A DNA stretch of 64,000 nt, from contig JAFWYJ010000049.1 of assembly GCA_017517745.1 (NCBI GenBank), positions 28,084 to 92,083 on the forward strand, given 5' to 3'. The notes under the pieces are model-generated. The model saw only the letters and a list, made by a program, of their open reading frames with translations. It ran no database searches and was not told where the DNA came from. This DNA comes from Clostridia bacterium. Lineage in GTDB: Bacteria; Bacillota; Clostridia; Oscillospirales; CAG-272. Every line of letters starts with the position of its first letter. The stretch's first letter is position 1. A program made the translations under genes and the position numbers. Below, one piece after another: positions 1 through 7,376 of this stretch.

Positions 1-703
1 CCCATTCGACGTTGCCGTAATAGGGCAGCGTGTGACTGTCAACGATGCCGTCCACGTCATGCACGTGGAGCGCCTTCAGCCGATCCGTTCCCATTTTTTC
101 GATGAAGCCGTCCACGTCCTCGCAGACAAGGAAGGCGTGACCGACGTCAAGACAGCCGACGAACCACTCGCGGTCGAGCGAATCGAGATAGCGGTTGAAT
201 TCCTCGGGGCGCGAGCAGACGGAATGCATGATCTTCTTTCCGCGATGCTGCCACATGTTCTCCAGCGCGATCTTGACGTTGTATTCTTCGCAATAGGGCT
301 TGAGCGCGTTGTAAAACTCCATGTTCATTTCAAAGAGCCGCTCGGGATTGCCCTCGCCGAGATAGGTCAGATGCTGCATGGGATGCACCACGATGATCGG
401 GACGCCCAAATAGGAGGCTTCCCGAATGGATTTGACAACCTCTTCAAAGCACTGTTGATTTTTGACGGGATCCGCGTCGCTGGTGGGGAAGGGGGCGTGC
501 GCTTGATTAAAGACGAGCCCTTTTTCTGCCGCGTAGGCGCGAATGTTCAAGAAATCATCCTTTGACAAGGGATTTGCATGGAGATATTTCGTCATGTAAA
601 AGGAGAAGTCCAGTGCCTCAAATCCGGCGGCAGAGAGCGCATCGATGGCTTTTTTCCAGCCCAAACACTTCATGGAAGATCCAAACGGAGTCGATAGTAA
701 CAT
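1..703 (-). CDS. Sugar phosphate isomerase/epimerase-like TIM-barrel protein, C-terminus cut by the window edge
   Basis: This reading frame is open from an ATG at 703 to the window edge, giving 234 residues. The translation has the layout of the xylose isomerase-like TIM-barrel family (AP endonuclease 2 superfamily). Likely metal ligands lie in ALENMW (Glu), CLDVGHA (Asp, His) and ALHVHD (His). An AAAGGA Shine-Dalgarno lies about 9 nt before the ATG, and a consensus promoter stands at 740-768. Family members are about 270-280 residues, so roughly 40 are missing beyond base 1. The family includes sugar epimerases, myo-inositol catabolic enzymes and endonuclease IV. The substrate cannot be told from the sequence, but the short GH/D motifs fit a sugar isomerase better than a nuclease. 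Confidence 0.8.
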   Translation of the reverse strand, partial: MLLSTPFGSSMKCLGWKKAIDALSAAGFEALDFSFYMTKYLHANPLSKDDFLNIRAYAAEKGLVFNQAHAPFPTSDADPVKNQQCFEEVVKSIREASYLGVPIIVVHPMQHLTYLGEGNPERLFEMNMEFYNALKPYCEEYNVKIALENMWQHRGKKIMHSVCSRPEEFNRYLDSLDREWFVGCLDVGHAFLVCEDVDGFIEKMGTDRLKALHVHDVDGIVDSHTLPYYGNVEW

Positions 704-739
704 CTTGTGCATCCTTTCAATCGAAGTAATGATGTTTTT

Positions 740-768
740 ATTATATCGCTTTTTGTCGTTTCTGTCAA
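740..768 (-). promoter_or_regulatory. Sigma-A promoter of the TIM-barrel isomerase gene
   Basis: On the minus strand TTGACA (768-763) and TATAAT (745-740) are separated by exactly 17 nt. Both boxes are perfect consensus, and they lie about 37 nt upstream of the ATG at 703. Confidence 0.85.
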
Positions 769-896
769 CCGTGCAGTTTGGAGGGAGATTGATAAGAATG
801 GACAAGCCGTTTGTGTTTCTATGGATTTTGCACGGAAAAAGATGTGAAAACTTGTAAAAAATGCTTTCTTTCGTGACAAAAAACACAAAAAACATA

Positions 897-925
897 TTGA
901 CGGGTTGGATATTTTGTAGTATAAT
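897..925 (+). promoter_or_regulatory. Sigma-A promoter of rsmE
   Basis: TTGACG (897-902), a 17-nt spacer and TATAAT (920-925) lie 30 nt before the rsmE ATG. A GTGAGGA Shine-Dalgarno follows at about 942-950. Confidence 0.85.
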
Positions 926-954
926 ATAAGCAATACGAATTTTGTGAGGATTTT

Positions 955-1713
955 ATGCCGAGATTTTTTGTCAGCCGAGACGCTATCGCGGACGGAATCG
1001 TTACGCTCAAGGGGGATGACGCGCATCATCTTTCCAGATCGCTCCGAATGGCGGTGGGCGAGCGGATCACGGTCTGCGACATGCAGAAAACAGAATATGA
1101 GTGTGAGTTGACCGCGTTTTTGCCCGATTGCGTGCAGGCACGCGTTCTTTCTTCGGTTGCCTGCGATACCGAACCGCCGTATCACGTCCACGTCTTTCAG
1201 GCACTCCCCAAGGGGGACAAGCTGGACAGCGTGATCCAAAAGGCGGTCGAATGCGGCGCGGCAGAGCTGACCACTTTTGAAAGCGAGCGCTGTGTGGTGC
1301 GCGCCAAGGACGGCGCTGAGGACAAAAAGGTAGAGCGTCGCAACCGCATCGCGCTTGAGGCGGCAAAGCAGAGCGGCAGAGGCATGATTCCCGAGGTGCA
1401 TCCAACCGTGCGGTTTTCCGATGCGATCGAGGCGGCAAAGAAGGCGGATATTCCGCTGTTTTGCTATGAGGGCGACGGAACGCCCCCCCTGCCGGAAGTC
1501 CTCAAAGCCATTCGCAAAAGACTTCCTGCGGATCGTACGCCCACGGTGGCGGTGGTCATCGGAAGTGAAGGCGGTTTTTCGCTTCGTGAGGCACAAGCGG
1601 CAGAGGAGGCGGGGCTCTTTCCCGTCGGACTCGGCAAGCGGATTTTGCGCACGGAGACGGCGGCGTCCTTCGTTCTGGCGTGTCTGGTCTATGAAATGGA
1701 GCTTTCAAAATAG
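955..1713 (+). CDS. rsmE: 16S rRNA (uracil-1498-N3)-methyltransferase RsmE
   Basis: The 252-residue product is the usual length of RsmE, a SPOUT-class enzyme that methylates N3 of U1498 in 16S rRNA using S-adenosylmethionine. The N-terminal 70 residues form the PUA-like part (MPRFFV, DDAHHLSRSLR). The C-terminal SPOUT knot carries IGSEGGFS near residue 203 and the cofactor-loop motif RILRTETAA near residue 229. In many Firmicutes rsmE follows prmA; here it has its own promoter and no prmA beside it. The call is firm from motifs and length. Confidence 0.95.
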   Translation: MPRFFVSRDAIADGIVTLKGDDAHHLSRSLRMAVGERITVCDMQKTEYECELTAFLPDCVQARVLSSVACDTEPPYHVHVFQALPKGDKLDSVIQKAVECGAAELTTFESERCVVRAKDGAEDKKVERRNRIALEAAKQSGRGMIPEVHPTVRFSDAIEAAKKADIPLFCYEGDGTPPLPEVLKAIRKRLPADRTPTVAVVIGSEGGFSLREAQAAEEAGLFPVGLGKRILRTETAASFVLACLVYEMELSK

Positions 1714-1825
1714 CCGCTCGAGGCGCTTTTTGTCGATCATTCGTGAAAAATGACAAACTTTTTGATGCCATATACAATTTATCCGAAAAAAATCAAAAAA
1801 ATTATAAAAAATATCAAAAAAACTA

Positions 1826-1854
1826 TTGAAAAAATACAAAAAATGATGTAAAAT
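1826..1854 (+). promoter_or_regulatory. Promoter of the PucR-type regulator gene
   Basis: TTGAAA (1826-1831), a 17-nt spacer and TAAAAT (1849-1854) lie about 55 nt before the ATG at 1909, within a very A-rich stretch (about 1770-1860). Confidence 0.65.
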
Positions 1855-1908
1855 ATAAGCAGATTTTTACAAGCCTATCTTTTAATATCAAAACAGAGGA
1901 GAAAGAAA

Positions 1909-2994
1909 ATGTCTAACAGGTTGTTTCAGGGTGTCATTCATCAAATGAAGGATGCCATCGATCGCGTCATTGGTGTCATCGACGAAAACGGAGTGATCAT
2001 TTCCTGCTCGGAGCTGATCAAGATCGGAGAGATCCGCCAGGGCGTGCGCGATGAGTTGAACTACACGGGTGATGTCATCACCGCCGGAGGATATACCTAC
2101 CGCCCCATGACGAACGGTCCCAAGACCGACTACATCGTGTTTGTCGAGGGTGAGGATAAAATGGCGGAGAAGATGTCCAAGCTGCTTGCCATTTCCCTCG
2201 GAAACATCAAAAATCTTTACGATGAAAAATATGACAAGGGCTCCTTTATCAAGAACATCATTCTTGACAACATCCTGCCCAGTGATATTTACATCAAATC
2301 CAAGGAGCTGCATTTCAGCACCGAGGAATTGCGCATTGTCTTTCTCATCAAATTCTACGGCAAGACCGATATGATGCCCTTTGAAATGTTGCAGAACATG
2401 TTCCCCGACAAATCGAAGGACTACGTCATCAGCGTGGGCGAGCACGACATCGTTCTGGTCAAGGACATCAAGCCGGGAACCGAGAGCCGTGACATCGAAA
2501 AGATCGCGACCAACATCGCAGACACGCTTTCGACCGAATTTTACACCAAAGTTTCGATCGGTATCTCCACCGTGGTCGAAAACATCAAGGATCTTGCGCG
2601 CGCTTATAAGGAAGCGCAGGTTGCTCTTGAGGTCGGCAAGGTGTTTGAGACCGAGAAGAACATCATCAATTATGAAAATCTCGGCATCGGACGCCTGATC
2701 TATCAGCTTCCCACCACACTTTGCGAAATGTTTTTGCAGGAGGTCTTCAAGAAGGGAAGCCTCGAATCTCTTGACAGAGAGACTTTGATGACCATTCAGT
2801 GCTTCTTTGAGAACAACCTCAACGTTTCCGAAACCTCGAGAAAGTTGTTCGTTCACAGAAACACGTTGGTCTACCGCTTGGAAAAGATCCGTAAGCTGAC
2901 CGGACTTGATCTTCGCGAGTTTGAGCATGCCATCACCTTCAAGGTCGCGCTCATGGTCAAGAAGTATCTCAATTCCAAGCCCATCAAGTTCTGA
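1909..2994 (+). CDS. PucR/CdaR-family transcriptional regulator
   Basis: The 361-residue protein has the build of the PucR/CdaR regulators. A sugar-diacid/GAF-like sensor region covers about residues 1-130 (IDENGVIISCS near 22), a degenerate GGDEF-like CdaR domain covers about 130-280, and a C-terminal PucR helix-turn-helix covers about 300-358 (SETSRKLFVHRNTLVYRLEK). Family members respond to small metabolites such as sugar diacids or purine-breakdown products. GAGGAGAAAGAAA before the ATG supports the start. The gene stands alone between its own promoter and a terminator, so the neighbours give no hint of the inducer or target genes. The family is firm, the ligand unknown. Confidence 0.85.
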   Translation: MSNRLFQGVIHQMKDAIDRVIGVIDENGVIISCSELIKIGEIRQGVRDELNYTGDVITAGGYTYRPMTNGPKTDYIVFVEGEDKMAEKMSKLLAISLGNIKNLYDEKYDKGSFIKNIILDNILPSDIYIKSKELHFSTEELRIVFLIKFYGKTDMMPFEMLQNMFPDKSKDYVISVGEHDIVLVKDIKPGTESRDIEKIATNIADTLSTEFYTKVSIGISTVVENIKDLARAYKEAQVALEVGKVFETEKNIINYENLGIGRLIYQLPTTLCEMFLQEVFKKGSLESLDRETLMTIQCFFENNLNVSETSRKLFVHRNTLVYRLEKIRKLTGLDLREFEHAITFKVALMVKKYLNSKPIKF

Positions 2995-3022
2995 TTGTAA
3001 GACGTTTTTACGACGGAAAAGA

Positions 3023-3077
3023 GCGAAATGCGGAGCGTCTGCCTCTGCATTTCGCTTCTGTACTGTTTTTTTGGATT
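3023..3077 (+). terminator. Rho-independent terminator after the PucR-type gene
   Basis: GCGAAATGCGGAG (3023-3035) pairs with CTCTGCATTTCGC (3043-3055) apart from one mismatch. A T7 tract follows after a short gap, about 10 nt. Confidence 0.6.
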
Positions 3078-3146
3078 GGATTGAATAACTTTTTTTCGCC
3101 GTCCATAAAATAGAGTTATCCCCAAATGCTTCGGAAAGGAGCTTGC

Positions 3147-4589
3147 ATGAATCAGAACAATTTTGATTACGATCCCGAACAAAGGGAAGTGACAGAGGCA
3201 GAAATGCCAACCTCTCCCGCGAAAGAACAAAAAACAAACGGCATCTGGCTTGCGATCATCTGTGTGGTGGCGGCAGTTGCGGTGCTTTTGACTTATACGC
3301 TGACCGAAGCCGCCAATCGCGAATATTATTCCGAAAAGCTTGCCGAACAGCAACAGACCATCAACCATCTCAAGGAAGAGTTGGGAAAGCCGAGAGATGA
3401 CGTCGATTTTGAAAAGTTGGGTGTCCTTGCAGCTCTGTTTGAACGGTATTCTTATTATTCCGGACAGATGGATGAGCAGGAAATGCTGACCGCCGTGCTC
3501 AAGGCGTATGCCGAAGCAACCGGTGACAATTATGCCGAGTATTACACCGAGGAAGAATATCAGCAGCTCAAAACTGAAAATCAGGGTGACTATGAGGGGA
3601 TCGGTGTCAGCACGATTCAGACGAAACTGACCGTCTCGGAGTATCAATATTCGGTGTTTCAAATCGTTTCGATTTATCCGAACGGATCTGCTGCGAGCAG
3701 CGAGTTGCAACTCGGAGATATGATCTACGCCGTCAAGAGCGAAGATACGTATCAGCTGGTCAACACGCTTGGATACACCAAGGCGCTCTCCATGATCCGC
3801 GGTGCACGCGGCACTCAGGCAGAGTTTTTGGTGTTCCGAAAGAACGGGGAGCAGTACGAATCGCTGGAGTTCAGCATTACAAGAGACGTGTTTGAATCGG
3901 TTTCGGTTCAGGGCTTTCCGGCTGACAGAGATTCCAAGGTCGGCATCGTCCGAATCACCGGATTTGATCTGACCACGCCGCATCAATTCAAGGAAGAGAT
4001 TGCGAAATTGCAATCCCAGGGCGCAGAAAAATTTGTGTTTGACGTGCGCAACAATCCCGGGGGAGACCTGCAATCGATCAAAGCAGTCTTGACCTACTTT
4101 TTGCAAAAGGACGATCTCATTCTTTCGTCGATTGACGCGAAAGGAAACGTCGCGCGGTCATACTATGCCGAGGCGACCACGTTGACGGGAGAATACGCCC
4201 CCTGCAGCGTGGCAGAGGAAGAGATCGGAATGTATGCCGATTTGGAAGCCGTGGTGCTTTGCAATGGAAACACGGCAAGTGCCGCCGAGGTCTTCACGGC
4301 AACCCTTCGTGACTACGGCATGGCAACGATCGTTGGTGAAAAAACCTTCGGTAAGGGCGTGATGCAATCGTTTTTACCGCTCTCCATGTTCGGCGATTAC
4401 AGCGGATACGTCAAGATGACTACCTACGCTTATGTGACGAAATGCGGAGTCACCTATCACGACGTTGGAATTTCCCCCACCGAAGGCTGCGAGATCGCGC
4501 TTTCGGAGGAGGCAAAGAAAAGTCATTTTCACTTGTTGGAGCAAGCGAAGGATGACCAATTACAAATGGCAATCTCACAATTTCAATAA
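3147..4589 (+). CDS. S41-family C-terminal processing peptidase, membrane anchored
   Basis: The 480-residue protein is a CtpA/CtpB-type serine protease. An acidic cytoplasmic tail (about 1-28) precedes one membrane segment (IWLAIICVVAAVAVLLTYTL), a coiled stretch, a PDZ-like domain (about 135-235) and the S41 catalytic domain. The nucleophile serine lies in CNGNTASAAEVF and the general-base lysine in GEKTFGKGVMQ. The tail-specific protease fold puts its active site outside the membrane. The ATG at 3147 is preferred over the one at 3126 because AAAGGAG lies 6 nt before it. CtpB homologues act in sporulation signalling in Bacillus, but whether this one does cannot be told here. Confidence 0.9.
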   Translation: MNQNNFDYDPEQREVTEAEMPTSPAKEQKTNGIWLAIICVVAAVAVLLTYTLTEAANREYYSEKLAEQQQTINHLKEELGKPRDDVDFEKLGVLAALFERYSYYSGQMDEQEMLTAVLKAYAEATGDNYAEYYTEEEYQQLKTENQGDYEGIGVSTIQTKLTVSEYQYSVFQIVSIYPNGSAASSELQLGDMIYAVKSEDTYQLVNTLGYTKALSMIRGARGTQAEFLVFRKNGEQYESLEFSITRDVFESVSVQGFPADRDSKVGIVRITGFDLTTPHQFKEEIAKLQSQGAEKFVFDVRNNPGGDLQSIKAVLTYFLQKDDLILSSIDAKGNVARSYYAEATTLTGEYAPCSVAEEEIGMYADLEAVVLCNGNTASAAEVFTATLRDYGMATIVGEKTFGKGVMQSFLPLSMFGDYSGYVKMTTYAYVTKCGVTYHDVGISPTEGCEIALSEEAKKSHFHLLEQAKDDQLQMAISQFQ

Positions 4590-4616
4590 TATTTTTTCAG
4601 TATAAGGAGAAGGATC

Positions 4617-5102
4617 ATGGCAAAGGGAAAACAGCTTTATACACAACAAGGCTATCAGGAGCTGCTCGATGAGCTGCAATATCTGAAGATTGAGAAGAGA
4701 GAGAAGATCAAAAATGACATCGCGGTCGCGCGTTCGTTCGGAGACCTTTCGGAGAACGCCGAGTACGATGAGGCAAGAAACGAGCAGGCGAAGAATGAGG
4801 CTCGCATCAAGGAGCTCGAGGCATTGGTGGAGAACGCCGTGGTTTTGGATGAATCCACGATTGATACACACGTCATCAGCCTTGGCTCGACCGTGAAGGT
4901 TCTCAATCTCAACGTCAATGCAGAGATTACGTACGACCTGGTTGGATCCAACGAGGCAAGCCCCATGGACGGTAAGATTTCGGATCAGTCTCCCATTGGC
5001 GCGGCTTTGATCGGCAAGCGTGAGAATGACGAGATCGAGGTTGAGGTTCCCAACGGAATCATCCGCATGAAGGTTTTGGCTGTCTCCAGAACTCAGGCAT
5101 GA
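4617..5102 (+). CDS. greA: Transcription elongation factor GreA
   Basis: The 161-residue length and sequence are those of GreA, which enters the RNA polymerase secondary channel and stimulates cleavage of backtracked transcripts. The N-terminal coiled coil contains EELQYLKIEKREKIKNDIA and the acidic tip (GDLSENAEYDEAR near residue 41). The C-terminal globular FKBP-like domain includes SPIGAALIGK. AAGGAGAAGGATC precedes the ATG. The gene follows the S41 protease by 27 nt, probably in one transcript, and ends before a strong terminator. The call is secure. Confidence 0.96.
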   Translation: MAKGKQLYTQQGYQELLDELQYLKIEKREKIKNDIAVARSFGDLSENAEYDEARNEQAKNEARIKELEALVENAVVLDESTIDTHVISLGSTVKVLNLNVNAEITYDLVGSNEASPMDGKISDQSPIGAALIGKRENDEIEVEVPNGIIRMKVLAVSRTQA

Positions 5103-5115
5103 GTGTTTGAATGGA

Positions 5116-5151
5116 TGTCGGAGCGTCATAAAACGCTCCGACACGTTTTTT
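5116..5151 (+). terminator. Rho-independent terminator of greA
   Basis: TGTCGGAGCGT (5116-5126) and ACGCTCCGACA (5133-5143) form a perfect 11-bp stem, followed by a T6 tract at 5146-5151. Confidence 0.9.
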
Positions 5152-5214
5152 CCCAAAGAGAGGGGAAGAGAGGAAGAAACTTTTGGAAAAATCGAAAAAG
5201 TTTTTGAAAAGCAA

Positions 5215-5243
5215 TTGACAAACAGACAAAAGAATGGTATAAT
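5215..5243 (+). promoter_or_regulatory. Promoter of the tRNA-Pro gene
   Basis: Perfect consensus TTGACA (5215-5220), 17-nt spacer, TATAAT (5238-5243), ending 21 nt before the first base of the mature tRNA. Confidence 0.9.
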
Positions 5244-5264
5244 ATACGGGTGTGAAAATCATAA

Positions 5265-5328
<64 letters not shown>

Positions 5329-5341
<13 letters not shown>

Positions 5342-5391
5342 AAAGGAAAAGCAGACGCAACGCGTCTGCTTTTCCTTTTGGTCGAGGTGAC
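5329..5391 (+). repeat. Perfect 30-bp inverted repeat running into the tRNA-Pro 3' end
   Basis: The arm 5329-5358 is the exact reverse complement of 5362-5391, with only AAC between. The left arm contains the last 13 bases of the tRNA. The right arm therefore carries an inverted copy of the acceptor 3' strand (GGTCGAGGTGAC). The hairpin could act as a terminator or processing signal, but it lacks an immediate U-tract (CCCCC follows) and it competes with the tRNA acceptor stem. Confidence 0.85.
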
Positions 5392-5488
5392 CCCCAAGAG
5401 AACATGGTTTGCGAAGCAAACGCAGGTTCGCATTTGCCGCCCGAAGGTCGGGGAGCTTGCTCACCAGACGCAGGGCGTGCAAATCTTC

Positions 5489-5519
5489 GCCGCAGGCGAA
5501 TATCCTGTCACCTCGACCA
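5489..5519 (+). repeat. Partial direct copy of the tRNA-Pro 3' half
   Basis: Bases 5489-5519 repeat 5311-5341 of the tRNA, including GCCGCAGG, the 3' T-stem and acceptor strand TCCTGTCACCTCGACCA. Only the six T-loop bases differ (CGAATA in place of TTCGAA). The copies are 178 bp apart. Between them lie short palindromes (GTTTGC-GAA-GCAAAC; TTCGCC-GCA-GGCGAA). No gene is visible in 5342-5664. A duplicated tRNA 3' end is the usual mark of an integration site, but no integrase is present here. Confidence 0.7.
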
Positions 5520-5524
5520 CATGA

Positions 5525-5572
5525 AAATAATCCGAACATTCTCTTACTTGGAGAGTCGTTCGGATTATTTGT
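5525..5572 (+). terminator. Terminator downstream of the tRNA-like repeat
   Basis: AAATAATCCGAAC and GTTCGGATTATTT form a 13-bp stem around an interrupted loop, followed by a T-rich tract (GTTTTATTTG). It reads on the plus strand and could end the tRNA-Pro transcript. Confidence 0.75.
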
Positions 5573-5602
5573 TTTATTTGAGTATCCCAACTTTAATAGT
5601 AA

Positions 5603-5647
5603 GAGATGAAAATAGCCTCCGACAAGGATTTTCCCTATCGGAGGCTA
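5603..5647 (-). terminator. Terminator of the XRE regulator gene
   Basis: TAGCCTCCGACA (5613-5624) and TATCGGAGGCTA (5636-5647) pair with one mismatch. Read on the minus strand the stem is followed by TTTTCATC. It lies 18 nt after the regulator's stop codon. Confidence 0.65.
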
Positions 5648-5664
5648 AAATTTTGTTGCACAGG

Positions 5665-6855
5665 TTAATTAGTTGATATTTCTCTGCAAACAACGCATTT
5701 ATCCAATCTCTCAAAAAGCACATCAAAGCGTTTGTCTGCCCTCATACTGTCAAACCAAGCATGCTTAAAGGCTTTTTGATAATCAAGAGGAATGATCCAA
5801 TTCCACCAATCATTATACTGTAGACTGATTTCCTTGTATTCCTTGCCGTCTTTCTCAAGCCAATTGATTTTGGATTCCAAAGCAAAGCCTTCAAGTGCTG
5901 GAGATGAACAGCCTATCTTGAACTCGTCATCTGTGATTGACATGATCTGTTCAATCACACGTATAGTGTCTTCGAATGCATCATAAGCTTCATCCATTTT
6001 TCCAAGCTTTGCAAAAGAAGCCGCATAACGTATTCCAAGCTGTATTCTTTCCTCACACCACAAATCCGGACCTGTTCCACCGCTGATTAAATGCTTCTTC
6101 TCGGGAAACAAATTGTTTACTGCGTTGAGATAGCCAAGCTGAGTTTCGCAAAACCAAATAAAATGATTGGGATCCTTGCAAAGATATACTTGCCAATCAT
6201 TCGCCGCAGTTATAATATGCGAAAGCTCATACCACAGAATGCCATGCCTTACGGGTTCAATTTTATCAAGCTCCTCGCGCATTTTGTATCTTTTGAACAG
6301 CAAGCTTGAACGTGCCATATCCTCGCGGCTTGAATATGCGTTCAGAAAATCGTCAATGTGCTCATCATCTTCCATATAGGACATGCATTCAATAACTTGA
6401 TAATGCTGATCTTTTGGACATACACTAAATATTTCTTCTGCCAAAAGTCGCATTTCTTCAAGTACCTTCTCGTCACGGAACAAACGGACTTTCCAAATTT
6501 CGCTATACAAGCCCCAAAACCAATAGTGTTGATATTCTCTAAGATTGCGACGTATTTCTCGCATGATCTCAATCGTTTTTTCAATATCTTTCGCACGAAC
6601 TGCTACTTCAAAAGATTTCTGAAGCTCGGCACAAAACTTTGCTTTTTCTTCCTCTGAAACCCCAAGCAACGCATCTACCGACGTTTCAAAAAACGATGCG
6701 AGCATTGGCAGCATTTCGATATCGGGATAGGTCGCGCCTATTTCCCACCGAGAAATAGCCTGTGGAGACGTCCCGAATTTTTCCGCCAATTGTTCTTGAG
6801 TAAGATTCATACGTCGGCGGTTTATACGTATTTGATTTCCTAAATTCAATTTCAT
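5665..6855 (-). CDS. XRE-family regulator with long C-terminal helical repeat domain
   Basis: The 396-residue protein starts with a Cro/CI-type helix-turn-helix (about residues 3-60: MNLTQEQLAEKFGTSPQAIS). About 330 mostly helical residues follow that look like TPR-type repeats (pairs such as EKTIEIMREIRRNLREYQHY). The ATG at 6855 is preferred because GGAG lies 8-11 nt before it; an upstream in-frame start at 6879 lacks one. The design resembles regulators whose TPR domain senses peptides or proteins (RRNPP-like), but I see no precursor peptide gene beside it. It is visibly AT-richer than neighbouring genes, and a second protein of the same build lies at 33595-34635. Target and ligand are unknown. 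Confidence 0.8.
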   Translation of the reverse strand: MKLNLGNQIRINRRRMNLTQEQLAEKFGTSPQAISRWEIGATYPDIEMLPMLASFFETSVDALLGVSEEEKAKFCAELQKSFEVAVRAKDIEKTIEIMREIRRNLREYQHYWFWGLYSEIWKVRLFRDEKVLEEMRLLAEEIFSVCPKDQHYQVIECMSYMEDDEHIDDFLNAYSSREDMARSSLLFKRYKMREELDKIEPVRHGILWYELSHIITAANDWQVYLCKDPNHFIWFCETQLGYLNAVNNLFPEKKHLISGGTGPDLWCEERIQLGIRYAASFAKLGKMDEAYDAFEDTIRVIEQIMSITDDEFKIGCSSPALEGFALESKINWLEKDGKEYKEISLQYNDWWNWIIPLDYQKAFKHAWFDSMRADKRFDVLFERLDKCVVCREISTN

Positions 6856-6911
6856 ACTATATCTCCATTCTGTAAGCATCTGCGCAGAGCTATTGTTTTA
6901 CCGGTGATAAT

Positions 6912-6940
6912 AGTATACCATATTATGTAGCCATAATCAA
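6912..6940 (-). promoter_or_regulatory. Promoter of the XRE regulator gene
   Basis: TTGATT (6940-6935), a 17-nt spacer and TATACT (6917-6912) on the minus strand, about 57 nt before the ATG. Confidence 0.65.
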
Positions 6941-6981
6941 GCGCACAGTTTGCGAGATTTTTTCTCAATTTATGAGAAAAA

Positions 6982-7019
6982 ACAAATTTAGCCTCGGCAA
7001 GGAAATTCCTGCCGAGGCT
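6982..7019 (-). terminator. Terminator after the small-gene remnant
   Basis: GCCTCGGCAGGAA and its complement around 6990-7019 form a long stem; on the minus strand TAAATTTGTTTTTTC follows. It lies 18 nt past the remnant's stop codon. Confidence 0.7.
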
Positions 7020-7036
7020 TTCACAATTACTCTACA

Positions 7037-7252
7037 TTACGCCGCATCCGCTTTCTTCTTTGCTTTCTCTTCCTTCTCCAAGTGTTCCTTTTCCTCCTGT
7101 TCCTCACGCCACTTTTGGAACTTCGCCATTTCTTCCTCATTCTCGAAAAACTCGGTGATAATCGACTCATACATACGCACGATCCAGACGAGGGGCCTGA
7201 TGAAATGTTCCGTTTCATTAAGGTGATGAAGCCGTAATCGCTTTTTCTTTGC
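7037..7252 (-). pseudogene. Frameshifted remnant of a small charged protein gene
   Basis: Frame 7252-7037 is open for 71 codons after an in-frame stop. It encodes a protein-like C-terminus (LNETEHFIRPLVWIVRMYES, then IITEFFENEEEMAKFQKW and a Glu/Lys-rich coiled tail) but has no start codon before Met-27. The overlapping frame starting at a TTG at 7266 supplies a plausible upstream part ending DYGFIT near 7224, and joining the two needs a single 1-nt shift. I therefore read it as a decayed small gene. I do not recognise the family. It is followed by a good terminator, so it was once a real transcription unit. Confidence 0.5.
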
Positions 7253-7270
7253 TTACTCCGATGCAAATTT

Positions 7271-7301
7271 TGAGGGCTGACGAGTATGTTTCGTCAGCCC
7301 T
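7271..7301 (-). terminator. Hairpin downstream of the activase gene
   Basis: GAGGGCTGACGA (7271-7282) and TCGTCAGCCCTC (7290-7301) form a perfect 12-bp stem about 75 nt after the 7377 stop. The run following it on the minus strand (AAAATTTGC) is a poor U-tract, so termination is uncertain. Apart from the hairpin I see nothing between 7253 and 7376. Confidence 0.5.
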
Positions 7302-7376
7302 CTGAATGATTTTTCTGTATTCAAAATTTTTGCTCACAGCAATGCAATTCTTGATATGTAAAACACCGTATTGTCT

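Noticed and set aside
5489-5519. Second tRNA-Pro gene
   Set aside because: Only the 3' half is present; there is no D-arm or anticodon stem, and the T-loop is disrupted.
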